Assembly: GCF_023898315.1 (NCBI RefSeq)
Contig: NC_064616.1
Span: forward strand, 291,551,205-291,615,204
Length of the DNA stretch: 64,000 bases
Source of the DNA: Schistocerca nitens
Lineage: Eukaryota > Arthropoda > Insecta > Orthoptera > Acrididae
Direction: 5' to 3'
Of the stretch, positions 23,622-33,723 are shown piece after piece. The notes beneath the pieces were generated by a model, which searched no databases, was not told the origin of the DNA, and was given only the letters and a program-made list of their open reading frames with translations. Made by a program: the position numbers and the translations under genes. Every line of letters begins with the position of its first letter. The first letter of the stretch is position 1.

Positions 23622-24583
23622 ACGTACTCTGCTACCCTAGTAGCTGCTTCCGGTGTGTAGTGCACGCCTGACCTGTCTAGGGGGGCCCTACAGTTCTCCA
23701 CCCAATAATGGAGGTCGAAGAATTTGCAACCATTATAGTCGCAGAGTCGTCTGAGCCTCTGGTTTAGACCCTCCACACGGCTCCAAACCAGAGGACCGCG
23801 ATTGACTCTGGGCACTATGCTGCAGATATTAAGCTCAGCTTGCACTCCGCGTGCGATGCTGGTTGTCTTCACCAAATCAGCCAGCCGCCGGAAGGAACCA
23901 AGGATGGCCTCAGAACCCAAGCGTCAGGCGTCATTCATTCCGACATGTGCTACTATCTGCAGCCGGTCACACCCAGTGCGTTCAATAGCTGCCGGAAGGG
24001 CCTCCTCCACATTACGGACGAGAACCCCCGGCAAGCACACCGAGTGCACACTGGCATTCTTCCCCGACCAACCCGCTATTTTCCTGAGGGGCTCCATAAC
24101 CCGCCTAACGTTGGAGCTCCCTATAACTAATAGGCCCGCCCTCTGTGACTGTCGGGACCTTGCCGGAGAATCGGCCACTGGCCCAACAGGCGAGGCATCC
24201 TGTGGTGGCTCGGAAACGATGTCATCACCACTAGGAAGCACCCCGTACCTGTTGGAAAGGGGTAAGGCAGCTGCCACGCGGCCAGATCCCACCTTCGCCT
24301 TTCGGCCAGGCACACGCGAGCCCACCACTGTCCGCCATTCACCCTGGAGTGATGGCTGACCGGTAAGATGCTCACTGCCGGAAGACGCAGCGACATCAGG
24401 GGTTCCATGTGATTCCAAGGCCACCGAAGTAGGCATAGGTCTCACCACAGTTGCCCCAACGCCACTACGAGCCGACGCCTGCGCCTCGAGCTCGATGAGC
24501 CTAACAGACAAAGCCTCCACCTGCCCCCGAAGAGTGGCCAATTCTCCTTGCGTCCGCTCACAACAACCACAGTCCCTACACAT
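23591..24583 (-). pseudogene. LINE ORF1 protein with SGNH esterase domain, one in-frame stop
   Basis: ORF1 spans 331 codons from an ATG at 24583 to a TAG at 23593-23591, but codon 220 is TGA (23926-23924). The protein starts with a cysteine cluster (CRDCGCC, residues 2-8), followed by a leucine-rich, probably coiled-coil stretch (about 10-35). A Ser/Pro/Gly-rich linker leads to an SGNH-hydrolase-like domain from about 150. Block I is LVIGSSNVRR with likely nucleophile Ser157; Gly186 is a candidate block II residue; HVGMND (213-218) gives block III with Asn217; and DRSGVHY past the stop supplies Asp303 and His308. All catalytic positions therefore survive, and only the stop separates Ser/Asn from Asp/His. 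ORF1 proteins of CR1-group LINEs bind the element RNA in the RNP; the esterase's role is not settled. I call it a pseudogene because of the stop, which could instead be a sequencing error or a readthrough site. Confidence 0.85.
23597..23603 (-). promoter_or_regulatory. Candidate -1 ribosomal frameshift heptamer (T TTT TTA) at the ORF1/ORF2 overlap
   Basis: On the minus strand the ORF1 frame reads GGT TTT TTA GGT TAG, so the heptamer T TTT TTA sits exactly in the X XXY YYZ phase needed for tandem -1 slippage. ORF2 is in the -1 frame and continues as TTT TTT AGG TTA GAG after the slip. The ORF1 stop lies two codons past the heptamer, and the two frames overlap by 46 nt (23636-23591). The same heptamer is a well-known retroviral gag-pol slip site. 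Downstream is a G/C-rich stretch (AGAGGGACCCCCCCTTGGGC), but I see no convincing long stem, so the stimulatory structure is unproven. Confidence 0.6.
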
Positions 24584-24912
24584 GACTATGTTTACCCTAC
24601 TCTATACGGTGACAAATTCCCAAGATAATCTTCTGATGAGCTACTCTGATACTCAAGAAACACTCACTGAAATACGAGACGCGAAAACTACGCTAGGTTT
24701 TCCCAGAAAAACTATTTAAAAGCTAAGCGCAGCAAATAAGTACAAAATAAATTTCTCTCCTAACGATCAAGAACTGTTAGTTTCTATGCAGAGCAGATAA
24801 ACACAAATAGAATCCCTTCCTTAGTGGAAGGTCGTAAACAAAATGCAAAATAAACGCTTTATACAAACAGTACTCGCTGCTGCTGGTGCTCTCGCTCTGG
24901 CTGTCACAAGAC
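24584..24912 (-). other. LINE 5' leader / probable internal promoter region
   Basis: About 329 bp between the element's 5' edge and the ORF1 ATG. On the minus strand it begins near GACAGCCAGAGCGAGAGCAC and has no long open frame. Full-length LINEs usually carry their own promoter here; I see no specific promoter motif I can name. Its presence argues against the 5' truncation common in LINE copies. Confidence 0.7.
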
Positions 24913-26031
24913 AACTATACCATAAGCTAGATGTCTGGCAATAAAGTTGAGTAAGACACAAAGTGTTAAGTCAATAGCTATAAGAACACCAAGGCTTTTC
25001 ACAATACAATACACACCTTTTGGTAACATATATGATACCAACAAGAAACCTATTTCCAGAAGCTCAAAACTACCTCACACCACACACTTTCACAGTAAAC
25101 TGTTATTCTAACAAATCAACAATTTATAACTGTGATTTCCTTATGGTAACCAACAACATCAAATCTGAAGCTGTGAGTACAATGTAACAGAGACTTTGCA
25201 ACACTTTCAAGGTATTTCTATTAATTGAAAGTGTACAATGTGATAGTCAGAAAGGATAACTGCAGGCAATACTTAACAGATACATACCCAAAAAAATGAG
25301 AAGGCCCATACTCTGTGTAGACACTATAAAAATGTATTTCAAATTTCTGCTGAGGTTAATGTGAATTTCATCGCCCTATGGAAGTAACAGCTACACATCA
25401 ACTCATCAACTAACCTTGTCCTCAGTAACTTTAGGCACTGAACACAAATAATGGTTTAAAACTAGTTCATTACCAGCAATATTCAACTCAGGATGCATCT
25501 ATATTGTAACATTTCATACCTCATCTTGTAATGATTGAAAACAAGCAGATAATGAGTCCACTAGATAACTGGGCAAAGCCACAATTAAAGGCTACAAAAA
25601 TTCTTATCTTGCACACAAGATTCTCAGGACACCGCAGAGCCAATGCCACATGAAATTCCCCAAATCAGTTTGGATGGCAGAAGCTCAACCACCTGCACTA
25701 CAGCTGTGAACTTGGCCTGAGTGGCTGTCATCTGTACCATCTCATGAATTCTTTTTTAGTGCAATACATCTCCACAATGAAGATGAGGTGCCAACAGGAA
25801 CAACGTTGTGGTGTTGGATGTTGGCGGCTGGCTCGTATGAGATGAGCATGTAACTGATGGTGCACTGTTTCAAAAATGTCTCAACAATGTTGGTGACTAT
25901 GTTGTGAAGTAGCCTCTCAATCAATGTAAGTATTCCAATAAATATTTCTAAATACATTTTTCCTTTCTTTATAGGCCATAAAACTTGCTTTGTGGTTGCA
26001 ACTTGTATTTACACTATCAGCTGAAATGAAA

Positions 26032-26064
26032 GTGAATTACATTCCCTGTGGGTGTAATTTACAC
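26032..26064 (+). other. Inverted repeat near the unit end (representative, unit 8)
   Basis: AATTACA pairs with TGTAATT around an 11-nt loop, and an outer GTG/CAC pair is separated by a 2-nt bulge. The loop varies between units (TTCTCTG, TTCCCTG, GTGGATG) while the arms stay fixed. Confidence 0.3.
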
Positions 26065-27689
26065 ATATTAATACCTAAAATATTCCTGCACTCTGTAACA
26101 GTAGGCTCAGAAAATGAAATGGTATTATAAATATAGTCCGTTAGCAACAAGGAGCAACCTATGCTACATCCACAACATGCCATACGACACTTCTTGTTGA
26201 GAATGTTCCTATATGCATACCCATGTTCTCAATAAGATTACAAAACAAAACAATTTAATCTTGGATATGCAAAACTCAATTACTGACAAATGACACTTCT
26301 TTTTGACTACACATAGCAATTTTAAAAGCTATAGAACATTACTATCTGTTCACATCTACGTTGCTCCAACGATGCCAACTTCTCAAGAGCAGTATCAAAG
26401 GCAACAATTGTGCCTAACCAAAAATATACAGATATAACACTGGTGAGTGCAAATACCCCTCACATCATAATATGCAATGCTCTGCACAAGTTACAGCAAC
26501 TACTAATACTAATATCACACAACATACCTACCTCAAACATTTGTCATCTGTGGGAAAAGGTACTTCTGACAAAGACCATGATGTACACCTGGTACTTCAA
26601 CTCTGACAATCAACTGGGAATGATGTTATTACCTGTAAATACAAATCAATGTGCCATTAACAAAACATATGAGATTTTTCTTGGTACATATACTATCCCC
26701 GGAACAGCACACTTCACTCACACACTAGTTAACATGTGCATAACTTTCATAAAAGAAAAGCACAGATTACTAATCAAATACAGAAATATACAGAGTACAG
26801 ACCACATGAGAGTGACTTTGAACTTACCCTCCATCAATTATGAAGATCTACCCCTAAACAGTAGCAACCTCCATTACTATATTTAAATGGGAATCTTATT
26901 TAATTCTCATATCAATTCTTCTTGCTATGTCAATCTTACTTCACAACCGTGTATTAAACTTAACTTAATAACAGTCAGTCCCATATTCCTACCATGCCTT
27001 ATTCAACATTAGTGTAAGAGAAGGATGTTATGATCTCAGGAGTTACAAAGCGATAATAAAGTCACTTTCTTTTAGTGCTGCTCATTTTCCACAACTCTCT
27101 AACAATAATTTCGATTGAAGCAGACAATAAAATATAAAATGATCATCAGTGATTTGTGAATCTCACAGTTTTCTTTTCCATGAATAATTTGTCCAATCTT
27201 AGGACTTACAAGATCTGTTTGTAAAATTCATTGGGTAACATGCTTCAAATCTGCTGCCAACAACTGGCCTTTGGTATTACAAATATAATTTTGATGTTGA
27301 AGTAGATGAGATGAGCATAAGATCTGATGCACTAGTTTCACATGTAACTTATGCTTTGCTATTCCACAGTGCAAACAGGCAGTGTACATGACTTTCAGAA
27401 CTGTCTTTGTACTTGTGGGAATGCCAATTATTCAGTTGCAGTAGTTACGACAGTAACATTTCTTTTCTCAATATACAAATCAAACAAAAATACTTGCAGC
27501 CATTGAAAACACCATCAATAGTATTTTCTTTACTTTGTGTGCTATTCTCTAGTACTAACATAATAAAATAAAAGGTACTCATTCTGGATGCAGAGCCAAA
27601 CTTGATTACACAACAGTCCACTAACTTTCAAACCCAAGGCATTCACTCCTGGCTAGATGTGGTAAGAATTCAACTGCATGCCACAGTGT

Positions 27690-28028
27690 GCCAATGGCCT
27701 TACCACATTGGGAACACCAGTTCTTGCCAGGTCACCAATGTTTAGCATTGTGGACCTTGGCCACTACTTGGATGGGTGACTGACCACATCTGTTCAGTGC
27801 TCTTGGCCAATGGGTTGCACCCTGCCATTGAGATGAATGAAGGGAGGTACTTCAATTAGAACTACATGCTGTGGTTTCATAACTTGATAACTGGTGGGGC
27901 AGCAGTTTGCTCACCACTTACTCCTACATTTCACCTTTACCGAAAATTATAAACTGAGGATGATACAGCAGTCAGTTGATACCAGTGATCCTCCAAAGAC
28001 TGTTTCAATAGAGTTTGGTTTTTGTACA
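27690..28028 (+). mobile_element. 5S-derived SINE (unit 9)
   Basis: Complete copy with CAGTGCTCTTGG in place of CAGCGCTCTTGG and TCAATAGAG near the 3' end. Confidence 0.76.
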
Positions 28029-29415
28029 TTATTGCATATCATTTTTTACAACAGTTCACATCATTAAGAAACTATAGATATTTGAATGACAATTTCTTGC
28101 TCACAGTCACATATCTGTGTTTTTACCTTATTGCTTAGCAACTAACTGTATATGACTCTACATTAAAACAAAAAAAATAATATTGAAAATCATGACTCCT
28201 AAAACTGAGCAGTCATCATATAAGATCTCACCAAAAACATAAAAAAGCACAGGAATTGATTTACAATTGATAACATAACATAAAATGTAGACTGTTTATA
28301 GTATGTTCATAAACCAACAATTACAGTCACAAAAACCAGTGCAATATGGCAGAACTGTTGGGAATACTGATAACATATTTGAAATATGCTTCAAAATGTA
28401 CTCAGTTGCCCCATTTAATGTCTGCACTGTGTTTCATGCACTTCCTTAAAATTCGGAGTACATTACCTTCAGTGCATTTACAAAGTTGTATATCTGACCA
28501 AATGACAAAATTAATACACTATATAACAAGAACAAAGACTCCTCCCTGTATATATAGGCACTTGCATATAACTATACCATAAGCTAGATGTCTGGCAATA
28601 AAGTTGAGTAAGACACAAAGTGTTAAGTCAAAAGCTATAAGAACACCAAGGCTTTTCACAATACAATACACACCTTTTGGTAACATATATGATACCAACA
28701 AGAAACCTATTTCCAGAAGCTCAAACCTACCTCACACCACACACTTTCACAGTAAACTGTTATACTAACAAATCAACAATTTATAACTGTGATTTCCTTA
28801 TGGTAACCAACAACATCAAATCTGAAGCTGTGAGTACAATGTAACAGAGACTTTGCAACACTTTCAAGGTATTTCTATTAATTGAAAGTGTACAATGTGA
28901 TAGTCAGAAAGGATAACTGCAGGCAATACTTAACAGATACATACCCAAAAAAATGAGAAGGCCCCTACTCTGTGTAGACACTATAAAAATGTATTTCAAA
29001 TTTCTGCTGAGGTTAATGTGAATTTCGTCGCCCTATGGAAGTAACAGCTACACATCGACTCATCAGCTAACTTTTTTCTCAGTAACTTTAGGCACTGAAC
29101 ACAAATAATGGTTTAAAACTAGTTCATTACCAGCAATATTCAACTCAGGATGCATCTAAATTGTAACATTTCATACCTCATCTTGTAATGATTGAAAACA
29201 AGCAGAAAATGAGTCCACTAGATAACTGGGCAAAGCCACAATTAAAGGCTACAAAAATTCTTATCTTGCACACAAGATTCTCAGGACACCGCAGAGCCAA
29301 TGCCACATGAAATTCCCCAAATCAGTTTGGATGGCAGAAGCTCAACCACCTGCAGTACAGCTGTGAACTTGGCCTGTTGGCTGTCATCTGTACCATCTCA
29401 TGAATTCTTTTTTAG

Positions 29416-29630
29416 TGCAATACATCTCCACAATGAAGATGAGGTGCCAACAGAAACAACATTGTGGTGTTGGATGTTGGCGGCTGGCTCCTATGAGATG
29501 AGCATGCAACTGAAGGTGAACTGTTTCAAAAATGTCTCAACAATGTTGGTGACTATGTTGTGAAGTAGCCACTCAATCAATGTAAGTATTCCAATAAATA
29601 TTTCTAAATACATTTTTCCTTTCTTTATAG
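29416..29630 (+). other. Exon-like segment with a 49-nt intron-like stretch (representative copy, unit 9)
   Basis: A pyrimidine-rich TTCTTTTTTAG precedes 166 bp (29416-29581) that hold an open frame up to TGA at 29561-29563. This is followed by GTAAGT, a TTCTAAAT branch-like motif, a pyrimidine tract and TATAG (29582-29630). The same arrangement occurs in every unit that contains this part, for example 2263-2311 in unit 1. I do not recognise the 48-residue reading frame. It may be a fossil exon or retroposed fragment, and 49 nt is very short for an intron in a large insect genome. Confidence 0.25.
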
Positions 29631-30065
29631 GCCATAAAACTTGCTTTGTGGTTGCAACTTGTATTTACACTATCAGCTGAAATGAAAGTGAATTACATTC
29701 CCTGTGGATGTAATTTACACATATTAATACCTAAAATATTCCTGCACTCTGTAACAGCAGGCACAGAAAATGAAATGGTATTATAAATATAGTCCGTTAG
29801 CAACAAGGAGCAACCTATGCTACATCCACAACATGCCATACGACACTTCTTGTTGAGAATGTTCCTATATGCATACCCATGTTCTCAATAAGATTACAAA
29901 ACAAAACAATTTAATCTTGGATATGCAAAACTCAATTACTGACAAATGACACTTCTTTTTGACTACACATAGGAATTTTAAAAGTTATGGAACATTACTA
30001 TCTGTTCACATCTACGTTGCTCCAACGATGCCAACTTCTCAAGAGCAGTATCAAAGGCAACAATT

Positions 30066-33000
30066 GTGCCTAACCAAAAATATACAGATATAACACTGGT
30101 GAGTGCAAATACCCCTCACATCATAAAATGCAATGCTCTGCACAAGTTACAGCAACTACTAATACTAATATCACACAACATACCTACCTCAAACATTTGT
30201 CATCTGTGGGAAAAGGTACTTCTGACAAAGACCATGATGTACACCCGGTACTTCAACTCTGACAATCAACTGGGAATGATGTTATTACCTGTAAATACAA
30301 ATCAATGTGCCATTAACAAAACATATGAGATTTTTCTTGGTACATATACTATCCCCGGAACAGCACACTTCACTCACACACTAGTTAACATGTGCATAAC
30401 ATTCATAAAAGAAAAGCACAGATTACTAATCAAATACAGAAATATACAGAGTACAGACTACATGAGAGTGACTCTGAACTTACCCTCCATCAATTATGAA
30501 GATCTACCCCTAAACAGTAGCAACCTCCATTACTACATTTAAATAGGAAACTTATTTAATTCTCATATCAATTCTTCTTGCTATGTCAATCTTACTTCGC
30601 AACCGTGTAATAAACTTAACTTAATAACAGTCAGTCCCATATTCCTACCATGCCTTATTCAACATTAGTGTAAGAGAAGGATGTTATGATCTCAGGAGTT
30701 ACAAAGCGATAATAAAGTCACTTTCTTTTAGTGCTGCTCATTTTCCACAACTCTCAAACAATAATTTCAATTGAAGCAGACAATAAAATATAAAATGATC
30801 ATAAGTGATTTGTGAATCTCACAGTTTTCTTTTCCATGAATAATTTGTCCAATCTTAGGACTTACAAGATCTGTTTGTAAAATTCATTGGGTAACACGCT
30901 TCAAATCTGCTGCCACCAACTGGCCTTTGGTATTACAAATATAATTTTGATGTTGAAGTAGATGAGATGAGCATAAGATCTGATGCACTAGTTTCACATG
31001 TAACTTATGCTTTGCTTTTCCACAGTGCAAACAGGCAGTGTACATGACTTTCAGAACTGTCTTTGTACTTGTGGGGATGCCAATTATTCAGTTGCAGTAG
31101 TTACGACAGTAACATTTCTTTTCTCAATATACAAATCAAACAAAAATACTTGCAGCCATTGAAAACACCATCAATAGTATTTTCTTTACATGGTGTGCTA
31201 TTCTCTAGTACTAACATAATAAAATAAAAGGTACTCATTCTTGATGCAGAGCCAAACTCGATTACACAACAGTCCACTAGCTTTCAAACCCAAGGAATTC
31301 ACTCCTGGCTTGATGCGGTAAGAATTCAACTGCATGCCACAGTGTGCCAATGGCCTTACCACATTGGGAACACCAGTTCTTGCCAGGTCACCAATGTTTA
31401 GCATTGTGGACCTTGGCCACTACTTGGATGGGTGACTGACCACATCTGTTCAGCGCTCTTGGCCAATGGGTTGCACCCTGCCATTGAGATGAATGAAGGG
31501 AGGTACTTCAATTAGAACTACATGCTGTTGTTACATAACTTGATAACTGGTGGGGCAGCAGTTTGCTCACCACTTACTCCTACATTTCACCTTTACCGAA
31601 AATTATAAACTGAGGATGATACAGCAGTCAGTTGATACCAGTGATCCTCCAAAGACTGTTTCAATGGAGTTTGGTTTTTGTACATTATTGCATATCATTT
31701 TTTACAACAGTCACATCATTAAGAAACTATAGATATTTGAATGACAATTTCTTGCTCACAGTCACATATCTGTGTTTTTACCTTATTGCTTAGCAACTAA
31801 CTGTATATGACTCTACATTAAAACAAAAAAATTAATATTGAAAATCATGACTCCTAAAACTGAGCAGTCATCATATAAGATCTCACCAAAAACATAAACA
31901 AGCACAGAAATTGATTTACAATTGATAACATAGCATAAAATGTAGACTGTTTATAGTATGTTCATAAACCAACAATTACAGTCCCAAAAACCAGTGCTAT
32001 ATGGCAGAACTGTTGGGAATACTGATAACATATTTGAAATATGCTTCAAAATGTACTCAGTTGCCCCATTTAATGTCTGCACTGTGTTTCATGCACTTCC
32101 TTAAAATTCGGAGTACATTACCTTCAGTGCATTCACAAAGTTGTATATCTGACCAAATGACAAAATTAATACACTATATAACAAGAACAAAGACTCCTCC
32201 CTGTATATATATATGCACTTGTATATAACTATACCATAAGCTAGATGTCTGGCAATAAAGTTGAGTAAGACACAAAGTGTTAAGTCAATAGCTATAAGAA
32301 CACCAAGGCTTTTCACAATACAATACACACCTTTTGGTAACATATATGATACCAACAAGAAACCTATTTCCAGAAGCTCAAAACTACCTCACACCACACA
32401 CTTTCACAGTAAACTGTTATTCTAACAAATCAACAATTTATAACTGTGATTTCCTTATGGTAACCAACAACATCAAAACTGAAGCTGTGAGTACAATGTA
32501 ACAGAGACTTCGCAACACTTTGAAGGTATTTCTATTAATTGAAAGTGTATAATGTGATAGTCAGAAAGGATAACTGCAGGCAATACTTAACAGATACATA
32601 CCCAAAAAAATTAGAAGGCCCGTACTCTATGTAGACACTATAAAAATGTATTTCAAATTTCTGCTGAGGTTAATGTGAATTTCATCGCCCTATGGAAGTA
32701 ACAGCTACACATCGACTCATCAACTAACCTATTCCTCAGTAACTTTAGGCACTGAACACAAATAATGGTTTAAAACTAGTTCATTACCGGCAATATTCAA
32801 CTCAGGATGCATCTATATTGTAACATTTCATACCTCATCTTGTAATGATTGAAAACAAGCAGATAATGAGTCCACTAGATAACTGGGCAAAGCCACAATT
32901 AAAGGCTACAAAAATTCTTATCTTGCACACAAGATTCTCAGGACACCGCAGAGCCAATGCCACAAGAAATTCCCCAAATCAGTTTGGATGGCAGAAGCTC

Positions 33001-33723
33001 AACCACCTGCACTACAGCTGTGAACTTTGCCTGAGTGGCTGTCATATGTACCATCTCATGAATTCTTTTTTAGTGCAATACATCTCCACAATGAAGATGA
33101 GGTGCCAACAGAAACAACGTTGTGGTGTTGGATGTTGGCGGCTGGCTCCTATGAGATGAGCATGCAACTGAAGGTGCACTGTTTCAAAAATGTCTCAACA
33201 ATGTTGGTGACTATGTTGTGAAGTAGCCACTCAATCAATGTAAGTATTCCAATAAATATTTCTAAATACATTTTTCCTTTCTTTATAGGCCATAAAACTT
33301 GCTTTCTGGTTGCAACTTGTATTTACACTATCAGCTGAAATGAAAGTGAATTACATTCCCTGTGGGTGTAATTTACACATATTAATACCTAAAATATTCC
33401 TGCACTCTGTAACAGTAGGCTCAGAACATGAAATGGTATTATAAATATAGTCCGTTAGCAACAAGGAGCAACCTATGCTACATCCACAACATGCCATACG
33501 ACACTTCTTGTTGAGAATGTTCCTATATGCATACCCATGTTCTCAATAAGATTACAAAACAAAACAATTTAATCTTGGATATGCAAAACTCAATTACTGA
33601 CAAATGACACTTCTTTTTGACTACACATAGGAATTTTAAAAGCTATGGAACATTACTATCTGTTCACATCTACGTTGCTCCAATGATGCCAACTTCTCAA
33701 GAGCAGTATCAAAGGCAACAATT
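30066..33723 (+). repeat. Satellite unit 10, full length (3658 bp)
   Basis: This is the first unit of the 'ACACGCTTC / CTTGATGCGG / CTGTTGTTACAT' subtype that also includes units 12 and 14 and most of the right-hand block. Confidence 0.95.
31346..31684 (+). mobile_element. 5S-derived SINE (unit 10)
   Basis: Complete copy with the CTGTTGTTACAT body variant. Confidence 0.76.

Larger units (their letters stand above)
20690..24912 (-). mobile_element. Full-length CR1-like LINE retrotransposon, 4.22 kb
   Basis: This is a non-LTR retrotransposon on the minus strand, found once in this window, inside satellite unit 8. In order it has a ~329-bp 5' leader starting near 24912, an ORF1 with coiled-coil and SGNH-esterase regions (24583-23591), an ORF2 with APE-type endonuclease and reverse transcriptase (to 20757), a ~65-bp 3' UTR, and a tail of about three TAGATG repeats. 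An esterase domain in ORF1 is a known hallmark of CR1-group elements (Kapitonov and Jurka). The flanks share only AAC (20687-20689 and 24913-24915), so the target duplication is 3 bp at most. Its composition is clearly more GC-rich than the satellite, especially in ORF1. An intact ORF2 and an apparently complete 5' end suggest a recent insertion, though ORF1 carries a stop. Confidence 0.93.
18525..26409 (+). repeat. Satellite unit 8, full length, split by the LINE
   Basis: After removing the LINE (20690-24912) and a 3-bp target duplication, the unit is about 3659 bp, a normal full length. The flanks match an unbroken unit on both sides: CACTTGTATATAAC before the insertion and AACTATACCATAAGC after it. 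Private variants include GCTCGTATGAG near 25834 and GTAACTGATGG near 25850. Confidence 0.95.
26410..30065 (+). repeat. Satellite unit 9, full length (3656 bp)
   Basis: This is the first unbroken full-length unit. Private variants are GTATATATAGGCAC (28548-28561) in the TA-rich stretch, a 4-bp loss in GGCCTGTTGGCTG at about 29373, and GTGAACTG at about 29516. Confidence 0.95.

Noticed and set aside
23802..24359. Plus-strand frames of 185 and 96 codons opposite LINE ORF1
   Set aside because: They are shadows of the GC-rich ORF1 on the other strand, with no recognisable domain.
20690..24912. Endogenous retrovirus or LTR element
   Set aside because: There are no terminal repeats, no protease, integrase or envelope, and no RNase H. 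An APE endonuclease and a short-repeat 3' tail mark it as a non-LTR element, despite the retrovirus-like slip heptamer.
25742..25957. 71-codon minus-strand frame in unit 8
   Set aside because: It is open only because of two unit-specific substitutions; most other units carry a stop at the same place. It also overlaps the plus-strand exon-like segment.
26410..26886. 158-codon frame recurring in most units (326, 2747, 5140, 10636, 13029, 18525, 26410, 30066, 33724, 37373, 41031, 44680, 51961, 55617, 59275)
   Set aside because: It starts at GTG with no ATG at its head. Differences among copies are mostly amino-acid-changing (Y/D, Y/H, K/I, Q/L, T/N, M/I, V/A), which is not purifying selection. 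Unit 15 has a stop (TAA near 48455), unit 19 an 11-bp frameshift, and units 4 and 7 lack the start. I recognise no domain.
28346..28582. Recurrent 75-78-codon plus-strand frame in each unit, overlapped by a hydrophobic 60-85-codon minus-strand frame
   Set aside because: Both cross the TA-rich microsatellite, and their lengths change with the number of TA steps. They overlap each other on opposite strands, and neither resembles a known protein. They are most simply open by chance and copied with the unit.
31198..31404. Minus-strand 68-72-codon frame overlapping the 5S-like head
   Set aside because: It is antisense to the SINE head, is present only in units with certain variants, and has no protein resemblance.
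31550..31732. 60-codon frame opening GTGGGGCAGCAG in each full-length unit
   Set aside because: It lies wholly inside the decayed SINE body and 3' flank and begins with GTG.
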